Shown in pieces: positions 28,823 through 39,503 of a stretch of 64,000 nt of DNA; position 1 is the first letter of the stretch, and every line of letters begins with the position of its first letter. The notes under the pieces are model-generated. The model saw nothing but the letters and a program-made list of their open reading frames with translations, was not told the DNA's origin and did no database searches. Source of the DNA: Picocystis sp. L7 (taxonomy: Eukaryota > Chlorophyta > Picocystophyceae > Picocystales > Picocystaceae); NCBI GenBank assembly GCA_020975725.1, contig QXJR01000026.1:806001-870000 (forward strand), given 5' to 3'. Both the position numbers and the translations under genes were made by a program.

Positions 28823-30040
28823 CTACAGACCTTTGGGGTTTGCACTTGCCTTCAGCAGCGCCACAGGAATCGAAGACAACTTCCTCCACTTGGGCACGTA
28901 AGCACGCGTGGTGAAGTTGTTGTAATCGTTATTTTCTATGCTGTCCAGAATTTTTCGGTACAAAATCAAAGCGCTCCACACTGGCCACCGTGCATCCTTA
29001 TCTAGTGCCCCCACCCCAATTTCTGCCTCCTTGAAGTAGTACCTAGCCCTTTCAATTTGGTACTTCATGAACGCCCTCCATCTATCGTCCACCTTTCCTG
29101 AGCTTGGACTGAACATCCCTGTGAGCACCTCCTCCTCGGTGATATTGAAGCTGGCCAGGTCTGCTTTCGGCACATAGATCCGATTCCTAGTTTTGGCGTC
29201 CTCGCCGACGTCCCGAAGAATGTTTGTGAGCTGATTGGCGGTACCCAGAGCCAGCGCAGCTTTGTACACCTTTTCCAGACTACCATCGTAAAGGGGGTCA
29301 ACACCCATGATTGGAGTTGTCATGAGACCAACGGTACCAGCAACCCTGTAGCAGTATTCGTACAACTCGTCAAACGTCTCATACCTTGGTTTGTACAGAT
29401 CCATCCTCATGCCATCGATCATGTCTTTGAATGGTTGGATATCGATGGGGAACTTCGAAACAGTGTCCGTCAAGGCTGCATCCAATATGTCGTACGGCCT
29501 GCCTTCAAAAGCGGCAACCAGCCTCTCTTCCCATCGATCCAGAGCTTCCGGCGTTATGCGGGATGCGTTGGGACCATCCACAAGCTCGTCCGTGCGTCGG
29601 CACCAGACGTAAATGGCCCAGATGGCCTGCTGCTTCTCTGGGGGCATCAACTGGGTCCCGAGGTAGAAAGTTTTGGCATAGAAAGATGTGATCTCCCCGC
29701 ATCTTTTGTAGCCTTCGTCCAGAATGTCCAGTGAGAATCCTTGCAACGGTTTCGACGGTCCTGTCCCAGGTCCCAGTTCTTCCAGGAGGCGGATGGATCG
29801 TTCCATGGCAGAGATCTCCGCTTCCTGTCCTACCGTGGCAAGCTGCAAACACCCGGGCTCATGCATCTTGGCATCGCTTTGTCCGATGGTTGTGGCTTCG
29901 CATCTCACAGGTCTGCATCCTTGTCTTTGACCACGAAAGGACACTTCACGAGCTAGCCGAGCGTTTCCCTGTGCGACGACGGCAGCCTGTGCCTTTCCTG
30001 AAGGAGCGAACGGTGTCCCGTTCGTCTTCCCTGCCACCAC
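28823..30040 (-). CDS. PSY: Phytoene synthase
   Basis: First committed enzyme of carotenoid synthesis, condensing two geranylgeranyl diphosphates to phytoene in the plastid. A single exon encodes 405 residues. The first ~70 residues ([20 protein letters not shown] and following basic stretch) are a transit peptide. The core shows [20 protein letters not shown], then [16 protein letters not shown] with the first Asp-rich motif. The second is in [16 protein letters not shown]. Also visible are [15 protein letters not shown] and RNRIYVP. Length and motif order fit plant and algal PSY. It converges on GLB1 with a 110-bp gap. Confidence 0.96.
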   Translation of the reverse strand: MVAGKTNGTPFAPSGKAQAAVVAQGNARLAREVSFRGQRQGCRPVRCEATTIGQSDAKMHEPGCLQLATVGQEAEISAMERSIRLLEELGPGTGPSKPLQGFSLDILDEGYKRCGEITSFYAKTFYLGTQLMPPEKQQAIWAIYVWCRRTDELVDGPNASRITPEALDRWEERLVAAFEGRPYDILDAALTDTVSKFPIDIQPFKDMIDGMRMDLYKPRYETFDELYEYCYRVAGTVGLMTTPIMGVDPLYDGSLEKVYKAALALGTANQLTNILRDVGEDAKTRNRIYVPKADLASFNITEEEVLTGMFSPSSGKVDDRWRAFMKYQIERARYYFKEAEIGVGALDKDARWPVWSALILYRKILDSIENNDYNNFTTRAYVPKWRKLSSIPVALLKASANPKGL

Positions 30041-32676
30041 CCTGTAACGATTGCGTTGCAGTGCACGTAGGTTCCGTCAGCTTCGTTCTCGCACGCGCAT
30101 GTACGCTTGTGCCTCTCCATCCTTTCGGCCACGCACTGGAGCTTCCCTCGTGTGCGACGTTTCTTTCCTTTCGCTTCGTTCCCGCACCTGGCGCCGCCTC
30201 CAGACCTCGCACGAGTGGTCCTCATGTGTCTCGTGGATCTTCCACGCACGTCCAAGCCTCCGGTCGCGTCTTCCTTCGCTTCCGAGGCGGCCTTGAAGCT
30301 GCCACAGGAGATGCGCTTCGCCTCACTTCCACGTCTCCTTCGCGCCTCACCCCCTCACCACCGTCCGTCCCATCCCCGGATTCCACCATCCCCGACGAGG
30401 ACCCCCTTCGCTCCTCTGTTCTTTCCTCGTCGGTCGATGGGACGGATGGGGTTCGCCCCGACCCCACCCTGCAACGAGATTTCGTGGCTGAGAGATACGG
30501 TCGGGTTTGGGGTGGAGAAAGGAGCCCACCCCGCCCACAACCGATCGAAACGGGTCGGGTAATGACGACAACGGTCCCATGTCGAACGGATGCGGACGTG
30601 GAGGGAGAGGGGGTGCGAAACCGACGGTCCAAAGGGAGGTCGAGGCGCGAAAACGGACCGTTCCGCGTCCCGAACGGAAGGTTCGAGCGAAACGAGACGA
30701 AAGGGGACGGAGGCCGGCCTGGCGCCTACGCAAAACCAGCGTGTTTCGATTTCTCTTGATGTTCGTCTCGCAAGCTCGACCCCGCGATTTGTGTGCATCC
30801 CCTGCTTTCGTAGCTTCCGATTGGGGAGGAGGCAAGGCGTGTGGTTTTCTAGCTCACAAACATTCCACGATCGCGTGTCGGTTTTCATCCATCGAGAACG
30901 CCACTTCGTCGCTTTCCTCAATCGAACGCATTTACGGAGGACCCTTTTCATTCATGCCACCCTCTTGCGCTTGCATTCGCATGCTTTTCCACGTTCTACC
31001 TTCTTGGAAGTTGTAGGAATGGTCGCCCCATCCAACGTATGTCTTTACATTGATGTGTTCATGTGGTTTCCCTTCGGATGACGGGATGTCTCTCGTGTTC
31101 CTCCCCCGTCCTTTTCACCGACGCACGGCTGGAAGGCTCCACGCGAGCGCGATTGTCCTCTCGGCATAGGTTCGACGACGTGACTTTTCTTGGGTGACGA
31201 TAATCCGTTCTTCGTCCTTCTGCCGATGGAGAGAGACCTCTCGGATCTTCCACGGGTGGATGGAGGCACCCCTTGGGCGCGTCCGTGCGCATGTCCCTCT
31301 CCTTCCTCTGCAAATCTCCTCCACGTGTGCCACCCACCGGACGCGGTGCACCCTCCTCCCCCCCCCTGGAGGTCACGTCCATGTCCAGGGTTCGAGACTC
31401 GGTGCAACAACACGTTGAAGCAGTATGCTTCGTCCCTTCCCCAGCTAGGGTTTACCTTGGTCTCTGGACCAAGAAGGGGGGATGGCGGCGGCCCAAACCG
31501 ACGATGCGCTGCAATGGCGCACGAAGCAGGCGCACGTGGCGACGTGGTGGGCGACGAAAAGGTGCGTGATGGGCCGTGGAAGGCCGCACCAGACGTCCGA
31601 GGGAGATGAAGAGATTCGTTGTCGCCCCAGTCCTATCCAACACGTGAGGATTGACCTGCGCACCAAGCCAAAGCGCTGCGGATCCCTCGGACGAAACCGA
31701 TGCCGAGAGCGGACTACGATGAAGATCACGGATAATCCCAGCTCGCTTCGAGTCCCACGTGGACGGTGAAGAAAGATTCCGTTCCTTACTCACGTACTTT
31801 CGACTGAGTAGTCCATCGAGGAAGGGAACCCAACCGAACCGACGACGAAACCTCGGATCGAGATCGACGCTGACCTCGGCTCGCAATGGCTTGCAGATGG
31901 TAGATCCATGAACCAGAGCAACGAAGATCCCAGCGAGGATCGAAACTGAAGCAAGGTATGAAAGCGACAGGAGTGCTCGACAAGGAAGATCCGAATCCGT
32001 GGACGAGATGACGAGAGGCCAAGGAGAGGATGATCGAATACCTTTGGTCCGTGTTTTGTATCCAGTCATACTGATGCCGAGAACGGGTAAATCATTACGG
32101 CTGATCCTTATGCCTCGATATCCTACTCCGGATGGGAGCGCGATAAACTCTTTGCTGACACCTAGAGGCCTGTTCCTCTCGTCTACGTCCAGGTATGCTG
32201 CGCGTCGATGTCCCATCTGGAAAAACCTGGACACGGGCAAGCAACAGTACTGCGGTGATGACAAAAGAGGTAACGGACTAGAGTTTCCGAGATCAAATCA
32301 GTGACGTGACAATCTCTTGGCTGTCTGAGCAATACTGGCTGGATCTCGAACGCAGAACTTAATGCTTCTAACTAGTTGAGCTGGTGACCAACGCTGTGTC
32401 TTCTGCTCCGTTCCCAGAAGCAATATGAAACAGGCCCACGCATATTAGAGCCATGTTTGGGCTGTTGAACTGTGGCTTGCTATGCTTGGATTTGTCTCTT
32501 CACAAACCGAGCACGAAAGCTACAGACATTGCAGGAATCTGTACCTCTGCACTGCAGCCGCTAACCTCAAATTTTGTTTCTTTTCCAGATACAGCCGCAA
32601 GAGACTCGGTGCATGAAGGATAGGACTGGGCGGCAAACCAGATGAATACGAATATCTGGTAGGAGAAATATTTATT
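30041..32676. other. Large unassigned region between PSY and PCID2
   Basis: About 2.6 kb. The first 1.5 kb is GC-rich, with long composition-driven frames and no domain; it should include the PSY upstream region. On the plus strand a short exon-like start (MAAAQTDDALQWRTKQAHVA, from 31482) ends at a good donor (AAAAG|GTGCGT near 31561), but no continuing exon was found. From about 31.75 to 32.35 kb the composition turns AT-richer and the minus strand carries a candidate exon (listed separately). A minus-strand AATAAA for PCID2 lies near 32.67 kb. Confidence 0.35.
31794..32264 (-). CDS. Candidate exon of an unrecognised membrane protein
   Basis: A minus-strand open frame with protein-like composition: AAYLDVDERNRPLGVSKE, GVGYRGIRISRNDLPVLG, a hydrophobic span (LLSLSYLASVSILAGIFVAL) and RRRFGWVPFLDGLLSRKY. 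At 31794 it meets a near-perfect donor, TAC|GTGAGTAAGG, after which the frame loses its protein-like character. A possible acceptor GTGCGCAG lies about 140 nt downstream. No family is recognised. It overlaps, in antisense direction, nothing else that I could identify. It may be an orphan gene or a decayed fragment. Confidence 0.22.
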
Positions 32677-33985
32677 TCAATACGAGGTCTTTGATACCTC
32701 GAATAGGTGTGGGAAAGGGTCCTGTTTGGACACCACAAGGGTGCGTTTTTGGTGCGAAAGGTACCCCTTGATGTACCCATGGAAAATCAGGTTGGCAACG
32801 AGGCACTCTATCTCTTCTAAATCCATGGACACTCTCTGCCAGTCCAGTGAGGCCTTGAGCATCTCCACGGATATTTGAGTGCTCTTGCCCCTGCCTTCTA
32901 CGTCCTCCTGGACCATTTGGGTGTGGACCTGGTGCACCTTTTTGAAGAGGGTCCTATAAACGACCAGCTTCATCTTCTCAAGGAGCAAGTAGGTGCCTGA
33001 TGCAATAAACTTTTTCTGGTGCTGAAGGAGCGTTTGGTTGAATGCCTGTATGCTGCCGCACTTGAATGCTCCAACTAAATCTGTGTATTCATACAGCTGA
33101 TACTTTCGCAATAGGTCTGTAGATGGGACATGCCCACGTCCCAGCTTCACCGGCACAAGATACTGGAGAATCCTCCTCTTGTTCTTCACTGCCCTCCTGT
33201 CGCAGTGTGCGAGTGCAAATTCAAGCTGTTCCTCTGCATCTTTGTACTTCTCTTCAAAGACACTGAGACGTCCCACGTAGTACATGTACGTGACTCTCTG
33301 CGCCATGGGGAACTCCTCCAGCTTTGCGAAGGTGGGTGCCATGACCGCCCGGACCAGGTTCTTGCACAGGTGGAGTGTGTTGAGCTTGAAGTAGACCTTG
33401 AACAGCTCGTTCACAATGAACAGAGCGGCAAGTTTCTTGTTTCGATTGTGCTGTGCTTGTATACTCACCGCAAAGCACTTCATCATTTGGGCCCCAGCGT
33501 CGGCCATATTGTTCGTTTTCTCCTGCATTCCATTCGGCATTGCATCACTGTCCTCCGCCACACCTCTTAGGTTTCTCACCATTCTGTGCATGGGTTTCGC
33601 GAGCCAGGCGTCCTCGTCCTCTCGGAAGGCCCTTTGAAAAGGTCCCAACGCGCTCACCAGCGTCTCGTACGCCAACGGTGTGTTTCTCACTTGCAGCATC
33701 TGCGCCGCCTCGTACAGCAACACGAACGTCTCCTGTAGGTTCTTTCCGATCGACTGAAGTCCTCCCGTTGTCGATCCTATCGGCACATTCGCCATGGTTC
33801 GTCGCATCGTATCGTCCTGCAGGTCCATCAGCTGCGCCAGCTTCCTTCCTGCGTCCGCCACCTCGCGTCAGCCACCTTCCAGGCGTCGCAGGATGCGCTT
33901 CGTAAGCCTCTAAGACGTCGCACGCACCGTCTCGGTCGTTCACGGCGCGCTGCACTTCGTTCACGTGCGTTTGGTGCGCCGCCAT
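32677..33985 (-). CDS. PCID2: PCI-domain protein of the TREX-2 complex, PCID2/THP1 family
   Basis: Scaffold subunit of TREX-2, which links transcription to mRNA export at the nuclear pore. Two exons, 33985-33928 and 33848-32677, join in phase 1 through a 79-nt intron (GACG|GTGCGT and ACGCAG|GAAG). They give VNDRDG-RKLAQLMDLQ. The PCI core has strong matches to plant THP1: ALFIVNELFKVYFKLNTLHL, RVTYMYYVGRLSVFEEKYKD, RILQYLVPVKLGRG and LLRKYQLYEYTDLVGAFK. The winged-helix end reads IECLVANLIFHGYIKGYLSH, then VVSKQDPFP. About 409 residues, as usual. An AATAAA-type signal follows the stop at about 32.67 kb. Confidence 0.93.
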
Positions 33986-34278
33986 CGCTGCCAGAAACGC
34001 GCGAGTCGCATCCGATTCTGCACGTTCGCATCGTCGAAAGGGTCGGTTAATTCGAACGTAAAATTCGGAAGGGGAACAGGAAGTAGCCGATGTAGGTGTA
34101 TACATGCATCCGTAGCTTGATTGCAGGGCCGAAGATCCCCTTCTTCACGACCGTCAGAGAATGGTAAGAGTGGGTGGTGGCGAAAAAGATTGGAGCTACC
34201 TTGCCTTGGAGGGTCCTTGTTGCCTGGCCAAACACACGACGATATTACACTATGATCACATGGGCAATGCCCTTGAAG

Positions 34279-35349
34279 CTATGATACCATAGTGCCTGTC
34301 GTGAAACCAGCCATTTGCTCTACTTCACCCCCCTGGGCAAATGGCTTCTGCCCTTTCTTGGAAGATCTGTGCATCGCCACCTCAGCCTTCTGCTTGGCAG
34401 CTGCTTCAATCTTTTCTTGTTCTGGCAATTTGGCCCGCGTGTCATCGTTTTTGGCAAAACGCCCTCGGACGCGTGGGCGGCTATCTGCCAAAGTCTTGCG
34501 GCAGTTGTATTGTACCTTCTTCTCATATTTCCTTGCATACCTCTTTTCCCTGTACCTTTGTATTTTTTGCCTCCTCTCCTCCAAAGTGAGCTTTCCTATG
34601 CGGATATTCCCATCCGCTCCTGCATTAGCAACCAAGTCACCAGCACTCTGGACTCTTCTCATGGTAGCGGCACCTGTTGCAGGTCCCATGCTGCCATACG
34701 ATTTCCCCACCCCCCCCTTACCGTTCAGCGACTGGTCCTTCCCTGCTGAAGGTGTAGATGTTGACTTGCCGACCACCGCCCTGTCATTGCCCTTGATACC
34801 TCCGGGCATGACAGGAAAGAACTCTCTGCCAGGCCCTACGCTTGCTCCTAACTGTCCTGGATTCATGAAGATGGGCTGTTTACCTGGGAGCTGCCCACCT
34901 GCGCTTGGAGCACTTGTAGGAAAGGCCTGGAAATTCGAAGGGACGAACCCAGGGTTGTTGTGGCTGGGTCCAGCTTGCCCCAGAGACGGTATGAGGTTCG
35001 TCTCCATTTCTTCCAGGCTCATGTGGAAATTCCCTCCTTCGAAAAGCGGCATCTCCTCTGGCAGTTCCTGCTTTGGTCCTGGGGACATCTCATCCAGCGT
35101 CGGAAGTTTCGTCCACGAGCCTCCTTTTTCTTCCCACGCTCCTGCGCTGAGGGATGGCAGGTCTCCTGTGCTGTAGGAAGAGCGTTTCAACCTATCCATG
35201 GACTGGCTGTTGTACGCGGACACGCCAAGGCTGTCCTCCAGGAAGTTTTCGAAGAAATCATCGGGCAGGTTTCCATCCATGATCCCATCCATCCCCCCAT
35301 CGCTGATGCCTTCCAAGTCCCACTCCCCCCCGCTCTTCGTTGAGCTCAT
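34279..35349 (-). CDS. CCT-motif transcriptional regulator
   Basis: A single exon of 356 residues. Near the C-terminus is a complete CCT motif: LTLEERRQKIQRYREKRYAR, then KYEKKVQYNCRKTLADSRPR and VRGRFAK. This basic module of CONSTANS, TOC1/PRR and CMF proteins binds DNA and NF-Y partners. No B-box or receiver domain is present, so it belongs to the CCT-only (CMF-like) class. The N-terminal 200 residues are acidic then Gly/Pro/Ser-rich (GISDGGMDGIMDGNLPDDFF) and could be an activation region. The role cannot be fixed; land-plant relatives act in photoperiod and circadian output. Confidence 0.85.
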   Translation of the reverse strand: MSSTKSGGEWDLEGISDGGMDGIMDGNLPDDFFENFLEDSLGVSAYNSQSMDRLKRSSYSTGDLPSLSAGAWEEKGGSWTKLPTLDEMSPGPKQELPEEMPLFEGGNFHMSLEEMETNLIPSLGQAGPSHNNPGFVPSNFQAFPTSAPSAGGQLPGKQPIFMNPGQLGASVGPGREFFPVMPGGIKGNDRAVVGKSTSTPSAGKDQSLNGKGGVGKSYGSMGPATGAATMRRVQSAGDLVANAGADGNIRIGKLTLEERRQKIQRYREKRYARKYEKKVQYNCRKTLADSRPRVRGRFAKNDDTRAKLPEQEKIEAAAKQKAEVAMHRSSKKGQKPFAQGGEVEQMAGFTTGTMVS

Positions 35350-36152
35350 TTCGTGGAGGCGAAGCTCAACCTTGGACTGCTGCTGTTTCGACGCAATCGT
35401 TCGAGGGGGTCAGCTTCACGTTCAAATCCTACGCGAGTGCCGTTCTGGCGTGACTTTTGGACCGCATCGGGCCTTGGCTGTTGCGTCTTTTCTTTTAGGA
35501 CCGTTTCTCTCCTCGACGTTCGTGTTCGTCGACCCTCGTACCACCCGCGCTCCCTGCGTTTCTTCGGATCGCCTTTGCCACCATCCTCTTCCTTCCACCG
35601 TCCATGTGCTCTTTTTCCGCCTTTCCGCGATGTCCCTCGCGACGTACCTCGAGCGTGTCTCGGCTGCCCGCTCCTGGCCTCTTTTCGCACGCGTGCGCGC
35701 GTCTGGATCGCTTCCCACCCTTCCCGTTCGAGGCTGCACCTTCTTCCACCCTTTGTTCGTCTTCCACGCCTTCTTCGCGTCCGTTCGCGTCCCTTTTCGA
35801 GGCTCAAAACGCGCGCAACGTGCCGTGATGCGCACGTGCCGATGCCGACCTCTCGTGCTCCGATTCTCCCTGCCTCGGGATTAACCCTAACTTAACCCCG
35901 GGGACGCCCCGGTCTCCGAGGGAGCCCGAGGGGAGGAGGTCGAGGTTAACCCGCGGGTTACCTCCACCCAAAGGCGAGGGAGGGCGCAGGCCGGGAGGTC
36001 GAGGTTAACTTCGGGGTTACCTTCCACCTTCGTGGGGGCTTCGTGGGGAGATCTCGCGGTTAACCCGTGAGGTAAATCTCGTCGGGAGGACGAGGGGCGA
36101 CCCTCGTCCCCGCTGTGCTCCAGGGGCGGTAGAGAGAGGGGGTGCAGGGAGT
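35350..36152. other. Intergenic region upstream of the CCT gene
   Basis: About 800 nt. The left 530 nt is pyrimidine-rich on the plus strand (TTCG/CCTTC runs) and should contain the CCT gene's leader and promoter. The right part holds a palindrome-bearing tandem repeat, listed separately. No exon was recognised. Confidence 0.4.
35936..36085. repeat. Degenerate ~60-bp tandem repeat with GGTTAACCCG palindromes
   Basis: Three imperfect units start near 35938, 35998 and 36054. Each holds a GTCGAGGTTAAC-like left arm followed by a GGGTTACCTCC-like right arm. In unit one GGTAACCCGCGGGTTAACC and its complement form a near-perfect palindrome. The repeat lies just past the 3' end of the glycosyltransferase gene. 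Confidence 0.55.
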
Positions 36153-38399
36153 TTATTTCATCCGACGGACGAGTTGGTCGACCGTTCGACGGTGTGTCGC
36201 ACTGAGGCGAGACACCAGATGGTCGTAATGGACCCACCAGAGATGGTGGAGATCGCCGTACTTGACGTCCTTGCACGTGGGATCCTTCCAAGGCTTCACC
36301 GGACTGAAATGGAGCACCCTCACGTGAGGCCAAAGACGTGCCCAAGTGGCGGTGGAAATGGACCTCAGCTTGGACTGCACGTTGTACACGTAAGGCAACC
36401 GAAAATTTGATGGCATGCGGAACCAACAGCTGAAGATGGAATTCAAGAATCCCTGATCACCCCCTTGATACGAAGCCACGTGCTTGATGCTGCCAAGGAT
36501 CGTGTTCATGACCTGCTCGGAAGGGCGAATCACCATCACACCCGTGTTGAAGTTGTCCGGTGGCACCACGTCCGGCGCAGCTGACAGAGAAGGACGGTAA
36601 AAAAGCTCGTCTATGTTGCGCAGGACCAAAGTATCTGCGTCCAGGTACACGATCTTCGAAAACTTGTACAACCGGAACACATTCAACTTGCTGTACAGAT
36701 GTACTTGGTGGTCGTGGGGATGCCAACTGGGGTATTGCTCCATCAGATCCGGCAACAAACGTTCGCGGAAATTCCTCTCAAAGTTGGGATTGTAGATGTG
36801 ACCGACTTCAATGAACTCGTCAAAGACCACCTCCAGCAGTGCTTTGATCTTGCCACGAATGACGCCCTGCGGTGCAAACACGACCACCTGATGGGATGTT
36901 TTCGTCTTGCGAACGGACTCTGCCAGCACTACTGCCGCAAGGGCGTATTCTTCACTGCAGACAAAACAAGCATAAACTTCCACCTCTTTCTTCAGAACGT
37001 CGACACCAGAAGTGTGATCTGAGCGCTGTTTGTGCCTCCTTGTGGCGTTGTCCTCTGCAGAATCACGCAGGTGACGCATGAGTGCCCAGGAGCTGTCCTG
37101 GTCGAGTCGGTCTGGATTGCTGGTAGAGTGAATGTAAGGCTCGAAATCTTGGGACACTGTGTACACTGAGATGTCTCCAATAGACTGCACAATAGTGAAC
37201 AAGGAGTAACTCTGCGAAAAGAGCGATGCAATATCGAAATCCTGATAGTTGATCCTAGCCCATACCACATAACTGTACAGAATACCTTCACAGGCATAAT
37301 GCACACTTTCAAACATTCCAGAAGCTTCAGCAAAGGTGTAGTACAACCCCCACTCAGTCCAGGGTAGTTTTCCGCCCAGTAGGACTTGTGTCCATCTCTG
37401 TCCAAAGCGGTATTCAATGTACTCCAGCATTTGCTGCACTACATTGGTGTTCATCACCCCAGGTGTGACCCCATAGGTTGCATTCCACAGGCTTACCCCG
37501 AGCACATCCCTCGCCCACCGCCACCACTCCTTGAACTGTCCGTTCCGCCTCATGTCAGCGTCAAAGTTCACTACTGCTCGTCCATCCCTCACAAAGTCGC
37601 TGTAGGCCATCGGACGGACCGCAATGTTGTCAGAATCTAAAACAATGTAAAAATCCGTTTCAACCATCTGTGATGCTGCCAGCTTAACAGCCTGCTGCCT
37701 CACCCAGCCACCCTCGTTTAAGACTCTATTCCCCTTCTGCGTAAGGTATTGCGCATGCTCCATGTCCAGGAAAAGCTCTCCATTGGCAAACAGCTGGTCC
37801 TCTCCCATGACAGTGGTTTTTTCATCTGCAAACAGGAGGGAGATGCGCCCCGTTTCCCTATCAGGACATATGATGTAAATACGCTCCAAAGATTCCATGT
37901 CAAAGAACTTGCGCAGTGATTTTTTAAGGAGGAGCGCTCTTTCCACATCTTTCTCTGCAACGGGTATAATGATGGTGAGTTTGCCTTGTTCTTTATCACC
38001 AGCGATTGGTCTTCTGCAACTTTCATCTTCCACCTGCCTAGCAGTAGCGTCCTGAAGTGTCCACAGAGGTTCTTCCTTTTCTTCCTGTGTAAGCTCTCTA
38101 CCGGCGGACAGATCGAGCAAGCAAGGTCGGTACGCTTCTTGCTGTACGATGAGTGATTCGGTGTGTCCGTCGACGTTGTATTTACACGGCAGGTCGACCA
38201 TCGCCTCTCGATGCGACAGCTTTTTCCCTCCCAAGGCTCGCAAGCTTCGCATCAGCAGCAGCAGCAGGACCACCTGTCCCACCACCAGCAGCAGCACGCC
38301 CATCCTTCCCTTTCTCTGCATCATCCAACACCACATTTGATTCCGTGTGGCTTCGAATCGGTGCGTAGGCAGCTTTTTTCTGCGCGCTTCCGACGCCAT
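36153..38399 (-). CDS. Type II membrane protein with two glycosyltransferase domains (N-terminal GT-A like, C-terminal GT8/glycogenin-like)
   Basis: A single exon encodes about 748 residues from the Met at 38399. Met at 38336 (MWCWMMQRKGRMGVLL) is an alternative start. A signal anchor (MGVLLLVVGQVVLLLLLM) near the N-terminus suggests a Golgi type II protein. The first domain (LTIIIPVAEKDVERALLLKK, FYIVLDSDNIAVRP with a DSD, GVTPGVMNT, WTEWGLYYTFAE) resembles DUF6492-type nucleotide-sugar transferases. The second is a GT8 domain of the glycogenin/GUX type: HLYSKLNVFRLYKFSKIVYL, DADTLVL, DNFNTGVMVIRP and SYQGGDQGFLN. Both metal-binding DxD motifs are intact, so both domains could be active. The acceptor is unknown; xylan, glycogen-like or glycoprotein substrates are all possible. 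Confidence 0.85.
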   Translation of the reverse strand: MASEARRKKLPTHRFEATRNQMWCWMMQRKGRMGVLLLVVGQVVLLLLLMRSLRALGGKKLSHREAMVDLPCKYNVDGHTESLIVQQEAYRPCLLDLSAGRELTQEEKEEPLWTLQDATARQVEDESCRRPIAGDKEQGKLTIIIPVAEKDVERALLLKKSLRKFFDMESLERIYIICPDRETGRISLLFADEKTTVMGEDQLFANGELFLDMEHAQYLTQKGNRVLNEGGWVRQQAVKLAASQMVETDFYIVLDSDNIAVRPMAYSDFVRDGRAVVNFDADMRRNGQFKEWWRWARDVLGVSLWNATYGVTPGVMNTNVVQQMLEYIEYRFGQRWTQVLLGGKLPWTEWGLYYTFAEASGMFESVHYACEGILYSYVVWARINYQDFDIASLFSQSYSLFTIVQSIGDISVYTVSQDFEPYIHSTSNPDRLDQDSSWALMRHLRDSAEDNATRRHKQRSDHTSGVDVLKKEVEVYACFVCSEEYALAAVVLAESVRKTKTSHQVVVFAPQGVIRGKIKALLEVVFDEFIEVGHIYNPNFERNFRERLLPDLMEQYPSWHPHDHQVHLYSKLNVFRLYKFSKIVYLDADTLVLRNIDELFYRPSLSAAPDVVPPDNFNTGVMVIRPSEQVMNTILGSIKHVASYQGGDQGFLNSIFSCWFRMPSNFRLPYVYNVQSKLRSISTATWARLWPHVRVLHFSPVKPWKDPTCKDVKYGDLHHLWWVHYDHLVSRLSATHRRTVDQLVRRMK

Positions 38400-39503
38400 C
38401 TCCGTCGGTCCCGTCGAAGCACCTCCCTTCGTCCCACCCATCGATCGAGGTTCTCTTCGGGTTCGAAAGGGCGACCGTCCCGGGTTCGAAAGGGAATCTC
38501 GTCCGGGCGAACGTCCCGATCGAAGCCAGTCGACCCACGCCGCCCTCGGTCGAACCCGTGGCGTCTCGGGAGGAGAGAGATGGCGGGAAAGGCGGGGTGT
38601 TCCAATCGGTCCTTTCAACTGATGCTGTAGCAAACACGTCAAAGGGAGAGGGTACGGCGTGCGTTGCACGGCATAGGCTGATGGGGATCGGACAACAACC
38701 GTCCCTTCTTGCGGCGAACGGACCGAGGATGCATGCAAGGCGTTGAGCAACAATGGTTCCACATCTCACATGAAAAGGAGGTCTCGAGTGTTCGAGCCTT
38801 AGATTCCGTTCGAGATTCGATGGTTGTAGGATTGTGGAGGAATGGATTCACCACGTACGAGCAAGACCACTGCATCCCTGCTCTATCATCGCTATTGGTT
38901 TCTTGAAATCTCGAGCTTCACTCATGCGTGAGGAATGCATTGTGCCGACGGGGGTCTTGGTCTAATTACATACGATTTGTTTCCGCATTGGATCTCACGC
39001 ATTGTCCCGGTCCATTCAGTAGACTTTTGAGCGAGAAAACCGTCCTGCGCAACCATTTCGCCCATGTATGTCTCGGTTTCGAAGGTTGAACCTTGCCGCA
39101 ATACGTCTTTGAATGGTTCAAGCACCTATGCGACCCTTGACGCACCATCCAATGCCTTGTTGCAATGGCTTGTGTCAAAACCAGGCATGGATTGCTCCAC
39201 CGTTCGCCCCGTGGATCGATAAATGCTCGACCCCAATTCCTTGTCTCGCAAGCTGCAGACGGAAGAGCACTTCTTGCACTCCTTTCGGTTCACGCGACGG
39301 CTCCTGTGCTACGGATGGTCCTCCACCTCGACGGTGGTTGGCCGACCCGGAGCCCTCCTCTTGGTCTGTAGCCCCACGATGTCTCCTCCCCCTGTAGCAA
39401 GGATGCGGATGGATCGGAGACGAGTTAAGCACGAGTTAAGTCGAACGGGAATGGACCCAAAGACGGCGCATCTCGCAGAACGTCGACCGACACGAGCGCC
39501 TCC
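38400..39503. other. Divergent intergenic region between two membrane enzymes
   Basis: About 1.1 kb between the glycosyltransferase and the FkbM-like methyltransferase, which are transcribed away from each other. The left part (38.4-38.7 kb) is GC-rich and keeps the minus-strand frame open into the glycosyltransferase. No further exon was recognised. Confidence 0.4.

Noticed and set aside
31386-31410. GGTTCGAGACTCGG resembling a tRNA T arm
   Set aside because: T-stem bases do not pair and no acceptor or D arm was found in either normal or permuted order.
35880-35900. TTAACCCTAACTTAACCCC resembling telomeric repeat
   Set aside because: Only one CCCTAA unit; part of a TTAACC-rich palindromic repeat rather than telomere sequence.
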